Assembly (NCBI RefSeq): GCF_023822065.1
Contig: NZ_CP084930.1
Location: forward strand, 2,806,001 to 2,870,000
DNA from: Sphingomonas morindae
GTDB lineage: Bacteria > Pseudomonadota > Alphaproteobacteria > Sphingomonadales > Sphingomonadaceae
Length of the DNA stretch: 64,000 nt
Direction of reading: 5' to 3'
Part shown: positions 36,067 through 43,214 of the stretch, piece by piece
Position numbering within the stretch: the stretch's first letter is position 1
How the letters are laid out: each line of letters begins with the position of its first letter
Position numbers and translations under genes: made by a program
The notes under the pieces: model-generated
Seen by the model: only the letters and a program-made list of their open reading frames with translations
What the model was told of the DNA's origin: nothing
The model's database searches: none

Positions 36067-36744
36067 ATGGCCGATTTCCGCGATCCGCACTTCTCCCGCC
36101 GCCGTCCGCATGAAACCGAGATGCAGCGGCGCGGCGTGCTCTTCGTCATTTCGTCGCCCTCGGGGGCGGGCAAGTCGACGATCGCGCGCAAGCTGATCGA
36201 GGCCGATGGCCATATCCAGCTTTCGGTCTCGGCCACCACGCGGCCGATGCGCCCCGGCGAGGTGGACGGGCGCGACTATCATTTCGTCGATGTCGGCCAC
36301 TTCAAGCAGATGGTGGCGGACGACGAGTTTCTCGAATGGGCGCATGTCTTCGATCATCGCTACGGCACGCCGCGCGCGCCGGTGGAGTCGATGCTCGCCG
36401 ATGGGCGCGACGTGCTGTTCGATATCGACTGGCAGGGCGCGCAGCAGCTCTACCAGCAGGCGGCGGGCGATGTGGTGCGCGTCTTCATCCTGCCGCCCTC
36501 GATGGCGGAGCTGGAGCGTCGCCTGCGCGGGCGCGGCACCGATGCCGACGCGGTGATCGAAAGCCGCATGGCGCGCGCCGTCGCCGAGATCGGCCATTGG
36601 GACGGCTATGACTATGTGCTCGTCAACGACGATGTCGAGCGCTGCTTCGCGCAGGTGCGGCTGATCCTGCGCGCCGAGCGCCTGCGCCGCCACCGCCAGC
36701 TCGGCCTGATCGGCTTCACCCGCAAGCTGATGCGCGGCGACTAA
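36067..36744 (+). CDS. gmk: guanylate kinase
   Basis: 225 residues from the ATG at 36067 ('MADFRDPHFSRR'); a GTG at 36046 has no ribosome binding site. P-loop 'ISSPSGAGKSTIARKL', GMP-binding 'SVSATTRPMRPGEVDGRDY', 'FLEWAHVFDHRYGTPRA', 'VLFDIDWQGAQQL' and the lid Arg residues in 'ELERRLRGRGTD'. It phosphorylates GMP to GDP for nucleic acid and (p)ppGpp precursors. The ~20-residue N-terminal extension before 'GVLFVISSP' is slightly long. It is followed after 53 bp by a membrane protein gene on the same strand. Confidence 0.95.
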   Translation: MADFRDPHFSRRRPHETEMQRRGVLFVISSPSGAGKSTIARKLIEADGHIQLSVSATTRPMRPGEVDGRDYHFVDVGHFKQMVADDEFLEWAHVFDHRYGTPRAPVESMLADGRDVLFDIDWQGAQQLYQQAAGDVVRVFILPPSMAELERRLRGRGTDADAVIESRMARAVAEIGHWDGYDYVLVNDDVERCFAQVRLILRAERLRRHRQLGLIGFTRKLMRGD

Positions 36745-36797
36745 GGGCACCTTCCCCGCGCTCGGCGGTTGAACCGGCGGCTTGAGGGAGGTTAAGC

Positions 36798-37370
36798 ATG
36801 ATCCGCATCCTGGCCGGCAGCATCGCCGGCGGCATCGTGATGTTCGTGGTGAGCTTTCTCTTCTGGGCGACGCCGCTCGCCGGGATCGGCTATGCCCATG
36901 TCGACGACCAGCGCTCGGCGGCGGTGCAGACGGCGCTCGCGCAAAATCTTCCCGCCACCGGCCGCTATGTGGTGCCCGATACGCGCAGCGCGGCGGGCAC
37001 GATCCTGTACGGGCGCGGTCCGGTCGCGACGATCGACTATAACAGCCACGGCTTCGCCACCAATGATGGCGGCGCGCTGCTGGGCGGGCTGATCCAGGAC
37101 ATGGTGGTGGTGCTGCTGTTCGGCCTCGCGCTGGTGCCGATCCTCTCGCGCGTCACCGACTTCGCATCGCGCGCGCGCGTGGTGATCGGGATCGCGGCGG
37201 CGGCGGCGGTGATGATCCAGCTCGCCGATCCGATCTACGCGCATGGGTCGTGGCGCTTCGCGCTCTACGCGCTGATCGCCGATATCGCGATGCTGGCCGC
37301 CGGCGCGCTGGTGCTGACGCGCTGGTTCCTCCCCTATGCCACCGATCGCGAGCGGACGATCCGGCGCTGA
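36798..37370 (+). CDS. membrane protein of unknown function
   Basis: 190 residues, ATG at 36798 with GAGGGAGG 8 nt upstream. An N-terminal hydrophobic segment ('ILAGSIAGGIVMFVVSFLFW', 4-25) is followed by a ~65-residue soluble, probably periplasmic loop ('YAHVDDQRSAAVQTALAQNL', 'YNSHGFATNDGG') and three further membrane segments (about 93-115, 124-142 and 152-175). I do not recognise the family. Gene order gmk-membrane protein may be an operon; the ATP12 gene converges from the other side. Confidence 0.68.
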   Translation: MIRILAGSIAGGIVMFVVSFLFWATPLAGIGYAHVDDQRSAAVQTALAQNLPATGRYVVPDTRSAAGTILYGRGPVATIDYNSHGFATNDGGALLGGLIQDMVVVLLFGLALVPILSRVTDFASRARVVIGIAAAAAVMIQLADPIYAHGSWRFALYALIADIAMLAAGALVLTRWFLPYATDRERTIRR

Positions 37371-37391
37371 GCGCGGCGGCCGCCCCGGCGG

Positions 37392-38081
37392 TCAGGCGAG
37401 CAGCGCGAGGAAGCGCGCGGCGGCGGTGAAGGCGGCGTGACGATCGACGCGCGCGGCGGTGGCGAGGTTATCCTCCCCCCATTGCTCCGCCTGCCACAGC
37501 TGATCGAGCTCGGCCGCCTGCCAGGCCGGCTCGGCGTCGATGGCGCCCTCGGCCATGGCGAGCGCGAGCACCAGCGATCCGCTGAGCGTGGTGAGCGGCG
37601 ACAGGCCGGCGAGCGCGAAGGCATCATAGTCGCCAAGCGCGGTGGCGAGGCGCGCCACCGTGGCCGGCGGCTGCGCGACATGGACGATGCCTTCGGTGAC
37701 GGTGAAATCGACGCCGAAGTGGCGCCGCGCCCAGTCCAGCGGCGGATCCCAGTGTAGCGCCTGGCGCGCCACGAGCGAGGCCGGGCCATCGGCGCGGTAG
37801 CAGAGCAGGTCGGTCTCGGCATAGGCGGCGAGCTGGCCGGCAAAGGCGGCGCTGTCCGGCGCGATCCGATCGATCGCGGCATTGGCGAGGCCGGTGAGCG
37901 GCATGGCGCGCGGATCCAGCGTCTCGCCGACGCCGCGCCACTCCTCGGCGATCGCCTCCGCCAGCGCCTGGGTGGGAAGGCGCAGCGGCGCGCGCGCTGG
38001 CGTGCGCACCGGCTTGTCGTCGAGCCGGATCCCGCCCTCCGCCACCGTCACCTCGGACCAGAAGCGCCGCATCGGTGTCAT
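37392..38081 (-). CDS. ATP12-family F1-ATPase assembly chaperone
   Basis: 229 residues from the ATG at 38081, which overlaps the HAD gene stop (ATGA). ATP12 features: 'RRFWSEVTVAEGGIRLDDKPVRTP' at the start, 'LRLPTQALAEAIAEEW', 'MPLTGLANAAIDRI', 'AETDLLCYRADGPASLVARQ' and 'WDPPLDWARRHFGVDF'. In mitochondria ATP12 binds the alpha subunit of F1-ATPase before assembly; alphaproteobacteria keep homologues. It acts in the cytoplasm. It is coupled to a HAD phosphatase gene, then rluC and crcB upstream. Confidence 0.88.
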   Translation of the reverse strand: MTPMRRFWSEVTVAEGGIRLDDKPVRTPARAPLRLPTQALAEAIAEEWRGVGETLDPRAMPLTGLANAAIDRIAPDSAAFAGQLAAYAETDLLCYRADGPASLVARQALHWDPPLDWARRHFGVDFTVTEGIVHVAQPPATVARLATALGDYDAFALAGLSPLTTLSGSLVLALAMAEGAIDAEPAWQAAELDQLWQAEQWGEDNLATAARVDRHAAFTAAARFLALLA

Positions 38082-38740
38082 AGCGTCTCTCCCGCGCAGA
38101 GCCGGACGAGTTCGGACGGATGGCGCGCCACCGCGTCCGCGCCGGCGGCGAACAGCTCGTCGGCGCGATGATAGCCCCAGGCGACGCCGATCGCGCGGAC
38201 GCCGGCGCGATGCGCCATGAGGATGTCGTAGCTGGTGTCGCCGATCATGACCGTGCGCGCGGGCTCGGCCCCGGTTTCGGCCATGGCGGCGTGGAGCATC
38301 GAGGGATCGGGCTTGGAGGGATGGCGATCGGCGGTCTGCCGCGTGACGAAGCGCGACCCGAAGCCGTGACCGGCGAGCGCGAGATCGAGCCCGCGATCCG
38401 ATTTGCCGGTGGCGACGCCGAGCCGCCAACCCTCGGCCTCGAGCGCGTCGAGCGCCTCGGCGATGCCCTCGAACAGCGGCTCCTCGACCTTGCCCTCGGC
38501 GCGCAGCCGCTGGAAACAGCCCTTGTAGCGCTGCGCGAGATCGGCGTGGAGCGCATCGTCGCCCGCCGGATGGAGCCGCTGCATCGCCTCGAACAGGCTG
38601 AGGCCGACGATGCGGCGCGTTGCCGCGCGGCCGGGATCGGGCAGGCCGGCCTCGGCGAAGCAGGCGGCCATGGCGGTGCCGATATTGGCCTCGCTGTCCA
38701 CCAGCGTGCCGTCGCAATCGAACACGGCGAGGCGGATCAT
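38078..38740 (-). CDS. HAD-IA hydrolase, phosphoglycolate-phosphatase-like
   Basis: 220 residues. HAD motif I is 'AVFDCDGTLVDS', motif II 'GVATGKSDRGL', the Lys motif 'HPSKPDPSMLH' and motif IV 'MIGDTSYDILMAHRAG'; a helical cap lies between I and II. The family removes phosphate from small molecules such as phosphoglycolate, but the substrate cannot be fixed from sequence. It starts 40 bp after rluC ends and overlaps the ATP12 gene by 4 bp. Genes of this pair often follow rluC in alphaproteobacteria. Confidence 0.9.
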   Translation of the reverse strand: MIRLAVFDCDGTLVDSEANIGTAMAACFAEAGLPDPGRAATRRIVGLSLFEAMQRLHPAGDDALHADLAQRYKGCFQRLRAEGKVEEPLFEGIAEALDALEAEGWRLGVATGKSDRGLDLALAGHGFGSRFVTRQTADRHPSKPDPSMLHAAMAETGAEPARTVMIGDTSYDILMAHRAGVRAIGVAWGYHRADELFAAGADAVARHPSELVRLCAGETL

Positions 38741-38780
38741 GCCGGGCGGCCGGCGCGCGGGCGGGCGGGCTTGCGCGGCA

Positions 38781-39872
38781 TCAGGCGCGGCCGCGCCCGC
38801 GCCGTTCGCCGCGGCGCTCGCGCCGGCGATCCTTGGCGGCATGGGCGGCGGCGCGCTTGCGGCCCTCGGGCGTCTCGGAGGCCTTGATCTCGTCCAGCGG
38901 CAGCGCGTCGCCGGCGGCGGGATCGAAGCCGAGCAGCGCGAGGCTGTCGGCGAAATGGCCGGGCAGATCGGCCTGCACGTCGATGCGGCCGCCATCGGGA
39001 TGATCGATCCGCAGGCGGCGCGCGTGGAGGTGCATCTTGCGGCTCACGCCCCCGGTGAGGAAGGCGTCGGGGCCGCCATATTTGCCGTCGCCGACGATTG
39101 GGTGGCCGATCGCTGCGAGATGGACGCGGAGCTGGTGGGTGCGGCCCGTCAGCGGCTGGAGTTCGACAAAGGCGGCGCGGTTGCCGGCGCGCTCGATCAC
39201 GCGATAGCGGCTGCGCGACGGCAGGCCGGCCTCTTCGGATACATGCATCTTCTCGCCGCCGGTGCCGGGCTGCTTGGCGATCGGCAGATCGATCAGCCCA
39301 TCCTCGGGCGAGGGCACGCCGATCACGATCGCCCAATAGACCTTGCGCGCGGTGCGGCTGGAGAAGCTCTTGGAGAAGGCGGCGGCGGCGCGCGCCGAGC
39401 GGGCCAGCAGCAGCGCGCCGGACGTATCCTTGTCGAGCCGGTGGACGAGCTTGGGGCGCGTTTCGGCCTCGAACTGGAGCGCATCGAGCAGGCCGTCGAG
39501 ATGGCGGTCCGTCTTGGTGCCGCCCTGGGTGGCGAGGCCGGGCGGCTTGTTGACGACCAGCGCCGCCTTGTCCTTGTGGATCACCAGGCCCTGGGCGAAG
39601 CTCTCATCCTCGGGCGACAGCGCGGGCCGCGCGCGGGCGGGACGCGCCTCGGCCGGCGCGGCGGGCTCGAGCGGCGGCACGCGCAGCACCTGGCCGGCCT
39701 CGATGCGATCGCCGGGGGCGACGCGCTTGCCATCCACCCGCAGCTGGCCGGTGCGCGCCCAGCGCGAGACGATGTTGAAGCTCGCCTCGGGCATATGGCG
39801 CTTGAACCAACGATCCAGGCGGATGCCGTCATCGTCGAGCGCGACGGTGAAGCTGCGGATATCCTCGCTCAT
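38781..39872 (-). CDS. rluC: 23S rRNA pseudouridine synthase RluC/RluD-like
   Basis: 363 residues: an S4 RNA-binding domain at the N-terminus ('GIRLDRWFKRHMPEASFNIV', 'GQLRVDGKRVAPGDRIEAGQ') and the RluA-type catalytic domain with 'PKLVHRLDKDTSGALLLA' (catalytic Asp) and 'ELQPLTGRTHQLRVHLAAIG'. It makes pseudouridines in 23S rRNA; RluC versus RluD cannot be separated safely here. A strongly basic C-terminal tail ('RRRERRGERRGRGR') may add RNA binding. The ATG overlaps the crcB stop. Confidence 0.9.
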   Translation of the reverse strand: MSEDIRSFTVALDDDGIRLDRWFKRHMPEASFNIVSRWARTGQLRVDGKRVAPGDRIEAGQVLRVPPLEPAAPAEARPARARPALSPEDESFAQGLVIHKDKAALVVNKPPGLATQGGTKTDRHLDGLLDALQFEAETRPKLVHRLDKDTSGALLLARSARAAAAFSKSFSSRTARKVYWAIVIGVPSPEDGLIDLPIAKQPGTGGEKMHVSEEAGLPSRSRYRVIERAGNRAAFVELQPLTGRTHQLRVHLAAIGHPIVGDGKYGGPDAFLTGGVSRKMHLHARRLRIDHPDGGRIDVQADLPGHFADSLALLGFDPAAGDALPLDEIKASETPEGRKRAAAHAAKDRRRERRGERRGRGRA

Positions 39873-40255
39873 GCCGCCAGGCTCCGGCCGAGCGCGAGGC
39901 CCAGCATCAGCGCCAGGATCGCGCCCAGCGCCGAGGCCAGGACATAGAAGAGCGCGAGGGCGGGCTGGCCACGCTCGATCATCGTCACGGTCTCGAGCGT
40001 GAAGCTGGAGAAGGTCGTGTAGCCGCCGAGCACGCCGACGCCCAGCAGCAGGCGCATCGGCTCGGCGGCGGCGATGCCGCCGGCGGCGCGCGCGAGCAGC
40101 GCGGCGAGCAGCCCCATCAGCAGCCCGCCGCTGACATTGACGAACAGCGTGCCGGCGGGAAAGCCGGTGCCGAGCAGGCGCTGCCCGGCAACGCCGGCGA
40201 GATAGCGCAGCCCCGAGCCCAGGGCGCCGCCAAGCATGACAAGGAATATCGGCAT
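39869..40255 (-). CDS. crcB: fluoride channel CrcB/Fluc
   Basis: 128 residues, four membrane helices, ATG at 40255. Family motifs: 'GGALGSGLRYL' in helix 1, 'PAGTLFVNVSGGLLMGLLAAL' with the conserved Asn, and 'GVLGGYTTFSSFTLE' with the Thr-Thr-Phe-Ser-Ser-Phe stretch that lines the pore. It is a dual-topology dimer that lets fluoride out. I see no crcB-type fluoride riboswitch in the 57 bp upstream. ATGA overlap with rluC. Confidence 0.95.
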   Translation of the reverse strand: MPIFLVMLGGALGSGLRYLAGVAGQRLLGTGFPAGTLFVNVSGGLLMGLLAALLARAAGGIAAAEPMRLLLGVGVLGGYTTFSSFTLETVTMIERGQPALALFYVLASALGAILALMLGLALGRSLAA

Positions 40256-40312
40256 GGCGCCCGCCTTAGTGCCAGATCGGCCCGGGTGGAAGCGCTTAGC
40301 ATCGCGCGCCGG

Positions 40313-40882
40313 TCAGCCGCCGGCGGTCCAGACGAAATCGGCCGGGGCGCGGCCGCCCTGTTCGGGCGCGAGGATGACGGCGAAGGCGCGGCCGCCGCGA
40401 TCGCCCGCCAGCACCCAATCGCCCGCGCGATCGTCGCGCCCCGCCGAATAGCCGGCGGCGGCGGCGCGCGCCTTGTACCAGGCGAGCAGCGCCGCCCGAT
40501 CGCCGGGCACGGTGAAGCTCACCAGCCGCAGCGCGCAGGCGCCGTCATGGCCGGCCGCCTCGCTGATCGCGGCGCCGGGCGGGAGCGGCCATTCGGGCGG
40601 TAGCTTGCCGGCCCAGGCGGCATCATAGCCGAGCGCGTTGGCGGTGCGGCCCAGGCAATCCCCGCGCGCGGACGCACCCGGCCCCCGCGCCGCGACGGCG
40701 GAGGCGGCGCCGGTTCCACCCGCGGCGGCCGTGGCGGCGGGTGCCCCGCCGCCACGGCGGACATGGATCAGCGCGCGCAGCTCCTCGGCGGCGCGGCCGC
40801 CCTGCGGCGGGGCCGGGGGCGGGCGATGGCAGGCCGCCATCGCCAGCAGCAGCGCAAGCGCCGTCCGCGCACGCGGCATCAT
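40313..40882 (-). CDS. lipoprotein of unknown function, downstream member of a pair
   Basis: 189 residues from the ATG at 40882, which overlaps the upstream stop (ATGA). Signal 'MMPRARTALALLLAMAAC' with a lipobox Cys at about 18, followed by a Pro- and Ala-rich linker. The C-terminal half 'SFTVPGDRAALLAWYKARAAAAGYSA' to 'GGRAFAVILAP' resembles the corresponding part of the upstream lipoprotein ('ALLAYYRDAARGSGWREV' to 'EARLALQLGP'), so the two may be distant paralogues. I do not recognise a family. It is probably anchored in the outer membrane facing the periplasm. Confidence 0.7.
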   Translation of the reverse strand: MMPRARTALALLLAMAACHRPPPAPPQGGRAAEELRALIHVRRGGGAPAATAAAGGTGAASAVAARGPGASARGDCLGRTANALGYDAAWAGKLPPEWPLPPGAAISEAAGHDGACALRLVSFTVPGDRAALLAWYKARAAAAGYSAGRDDRAGDWVLAGDRGGRAFAVILAPEQGGRAPADFVWTAGG

Positions 40883-41415
40883 TGGCCGGTGACGATGAAA
40901 TGGCCGGCCGAGCCGCTGCCCTGCGGGCCAAGCTGGAGCGCCAGCCGCGCCTCGCCCTTGTCGCCCGGCTTGGTCGCCGCGAATTGCTGACCGGCCGCCG
41001 GCGGCACCTCGCGCCAGCCGCTGCCGCGCGCGGCATCGCGATAATAAGCGAGCAGCGCCTCGGGGGCGGCGGGATCGGTGAACTGCATCTGCACCGTGCC
41101 GCGACTCTCGCCGCCGGTGCCGTCGCCCGCATCGCCGGCCACCTGCATGCCGGTGATCTTGGTGCCGGGATGGAAGCGCAGCCCGTCGATGCTCGATTCG
41201 TCGGTGCCGAAGGAGAGGCCCGGCACCGCCAGCTTGGCGGAGAAGCCGGGCACCGACAGCGCCAGGGTCTGGCTGTTGCCGTCGCCTTCGGGCGCGCTGA
41301 ACTGCACCGAGGCGGTGCCGTTGGCGGCCCTGGTCTTGTCGTCGCCGTCGCCGCCGCCGCAGCCGGCGAGCAGAAAGGCCAGGGCGAAGGCGGAGCAGGT
41401 TGCGGCGCGGATCAT
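40879..41415 (-). CDS. lipoprotein of unknown function, upstream member of a pair
   Basis: 178 residues from the ATG at 41415 (AGGAGAG 5 nt upstream); the open frame further 5' is not needed. Signal 'AATCSAFALAFLLAGC' with lipobox Leu-Leu-Ala-Gly-Cys at about 19, then Gly/Asp-rich 'GGGDGDDKTRAANG'. The mature part is beta-rich with 'LALSVPGFSAKLAVPGLSFG' and a C-terminal segment related to the next gene's product. I have no family name. The two genes overlap and form a two-gene operon between nrdB and crcB. Confidence 0.7.
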   Translation of the reverse strand: MIRAATCSAFALAFLLAGCGGGDGDDKTRAANGTASVQFSAPEGDGNSQTLALSVPGFSAKLAVPGLSFGTDESSIDGLRFHPGTKITGMQVAGDAGDGTGGESRGTVQMQFTDPAAPEALLAYYRDAARGSGWREVPPAAGQQFAATKPGDKGEARLALQLGPQGSGSAGHFIVTGQ

Positions 41416-41739
41416 GGTCTCTCCTGGGTCGACGAAGCGGCACGTGTAGCGCGCCAACGCGCCAGCGTCGCTTCGGATCACAGGATCGCGGGCGCGCGGC
41501 GGGGCACGGCCGGCGAATGTGTCAGTGCCGAAATCCCCGTGCAAGATACGGAGCCGAGAAGGATCGGGCCAGCGGCGCTGTCATCTTCCCCCCGGGAGCG
41601 TCGCTGGCTCCCCCCCCCCATCCTCGGATCGTCCCTCTTCGGACCATCGCCGCCGCCGCGCGCGACGCGTGCCTGCGCCGCGCGGGCGGGGTACCCGGCG
41701 CGGGCGCGGCGGCGCGCCGAGGCCCGCCGCCGCCCGGCC
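41416..41739. other. intergenic stretch between the lipoprotein pair and nrdB
   Basis: 324 bp, very GC-rich, with no gene I can support. It should hold the lipoprotein promoter and the 3' end of the nrdB transcript. It includes a run of ten C at 41610-41619 and several GC-rich inverted repeats near the nrdB stop, none followed by a T-run. Confidence 0.5.
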
Positions 41740-42789
41740 TTATTCGGCCGCGACGCCGCCGAACATGTCGCCCAGCGATCCGCTCTCCTCGTTCGCGGCG
41801 ACCGCCGTCTTGGCGGCCTTGCGGCGATCGAAATTGTCCCACACCTCGGACCAGTTGCCGCGCGTCGCCGCCTTGGAATATTCGGTGGCGCGGGTTTCGA
41901 AGAAATTGGCGTGCTCGACGCCGTTGAGCAGCGGCGCCAGCCAGGGCAGGGGATGGTCCTCGATCATGTAGATCGGCTTCAGCCCGAGCTGGCCCAGGCG
42001 CCAATCGGCGATGTAGCGGACATAGCGCTTGATGTCCTTGGGCGTCATGCCGTTCACCGGGCCCATCTCGAAGACGAGATCGATGAACGCATCCTCGATC
42101 CGCACCGTCTTCTGGCACATGTCCATGATATCGTCGCGCACGGCCGGCGTCAGGCAGTCGCGCTCCTTCACGAAGGTGTGGAACAGCCGGACGATGCCCT
42201 CGCAATGCAGCGTCTCGTCGCGCACCGACCAGGAGACGATCTGCCCCATGCCCTTCATCTTGTTGAAGCGCGGGAAGTTCATCAGCATGGCGAAGGAGGC
42301 GAACAGCTGCAGCCCCTCGGTGAAGCCGCCGAACATGGCGAGCGTGCGCGCGATATCCTGATCGCTGTCCACGCCGAAGGTGGAAAGGTAATCATGCTTG
42401 TCCTTCATCTCCTTATACTGGAGGAAGGCGGAATATTCGGTTTCCGGCATGCCGATCGTATCGAGCAGATGGCTGTAGGCGGCGATGTGCACCGTCTCCA
42501 TGTTGCTGAACGCCGTCAGCATCATCTTGATCTCGGTGGGCTTGAACACCCGGCCATATTTCTCGTGATAGCAATCCTGCACCTCGACATCCGCCTGGGT
42601 GAAGAAGCGGAAGATCTGGGTGAGGAGGTTGCGCTCGTGCGGGGTCAGCTTCTGCGCCCAATCGCGGCAATCCTCGCCGAGCGGCACCTCCTCGGGCAGC
42701 CAGTGGAGCTGCTGCTGGCGCTTCCAGAACTCGAACGCCCAGGGATATTCAAACGGCTTATAGGTCTTGGAGGCTTGCAGCAGGGGCAT
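41740..42789 (-). CDS. nrdB: class Ia ribonucleotide reductase beta subunit (R2)
   Basis: 349 residues. R2 features: metal-ligand pairs in 'NMETVHIAAYSHLLDTIG' and 'SVRDETLHCEGIVRLFH', 'FRFFTQADVEVQDCYHEKYG' around the first ligand, and the acidic C-terminal tail ('EESGSLGDMFGGVAAE') that docks onto R1. It houses the di-metal/tyrosyl radical cofactor that starts the reduction of ribonucleotides. No N-terminal ATP-cone is present. nrdA lies about 2.7 kb away, separated by two genes, an unusual split. It diverges from the DUF2171 gene. Confidence 0.93.
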   Translation of the reverse strand: MPLLQASKTYKPFEYPWAFEFWKRQQQLHWLPEEVPLGEDCRDWAQKLTPHERNLLTQIFRFFTQADVEVQDCYHEKYGRVFKPTEIKMMLTAFSNMETVHIAAYSHLLDTIGMPETEYSAFLQYKEMKDKHDYLSTFGVDSDQDIARTLAMFGGFTEGLQLFASFAMLMNFPRFNKMKGMGQIVSWSVRDETLHCEGIVRLFHTFVKERDCLTPAVRDDIMDMCQKTVRIEDAFIDLVFEMGPVNGMTPKDIKRYVRYIADWRLGQLGLKPIYMIEDHPLPWLAPLLNGVEHANFFETRATEYSKAATRGNWSEVWDNFDRRKAAKTAVAANEESGSLGDMFGGVAAE

Positions 42790-42876
42790 GGAAAACGTCC
42801 TTCACGAAACGATCGGTGCAGCGGTTCGGGGACTCGCGCGTTCGGGCACGGACCCTTTCAACTTAGGAGACGAACG

Positions 42877-43131
42877 ATGGTCGACAAGAGCGCTATCCAG
42901 GAACATGCCGAAGTGATCGGCGCCGATGGCGTCCATATCGGCACCGTCGATCATGTCGATGGCGACCGCATCAAGCTCACCAAGGCGGACAGCCCCCAGT
43001 CCGAGGACGGGCAGGGCGGCAAGCATCATTATCTGCCGCTCGGCCTCGTCGCCGAGATCGAGAGCGACGGCGTCGTCCGCCTCTCCGCCACGGCGGCCAA
43101 TGCCGTGGAGCTGTTCGAAGAGGCCGAGTGA
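42877..43131 (+). CDS. DUF2171 protein
   Basis: 84 residues, ATG at 42877 with AGGAG 7 nt upstream. The fold is probably PRC-barrel-like: 'HAEVIGADGVHIGTVDHVDGDRIKLTK' then 'KHHYLPLGLVAEIESDGVVRLSA' match the DUF2171 pattern of 'V...DG..VG.VD.V.GD.I.L'. Such proteins are common and often repeated in sphingomonads; function unknown. It is cytoplasmic. It diverges from nrdB and ends at a tandem hairpin repeat before the convergent M28 gene. Confidence 0.85.
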   Translation: MVDKSAIQEHAEVIGADGVHIGTVDHVDGDRIKLTKADSPQSEDGQGGKHHYLPLGLVAEIESDGVVRLSATAANAVELFEEAE

Positions 43132-43141
43132 TCCGGCCCCG

Positions 43142-43213
43142 CCCGCGTCCCTGATCGGACGCGGGCCAGTGACGGCGCCCGCGCTCCTCATCGGGCGCGG
43201 GCCGGTCGCGGCG
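43142..43213. repeat. tandem 36-bp imperfect repeat, each copy a terminator-like hairpin
   Basis: Two adjacent 36-bp units (43142-43177 and 43178-43213) share most bases. Each contains an inverted repeat: GCCCGCGTCC/GGACGCGGGC with a 6-base loop (43141-43166) and GCCCGCGC/GCGCGGGC with a 10-base loop (43177-43202). They fill the gap between the convergent DUF2171 and M28 genes and could act as a double bidirectional terminator. No T-run follows. The second loop differs, so it is not a recent exact copy. Confidence 0.65.
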
Positions 43214-43214
43214 C

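Noticed and set aside
40256-40312. Fluoride riboswitch upstream of crcB
   Set aside because: Only 57 bp to the next gene and no sequence resembling the conserved crcB-motif core.
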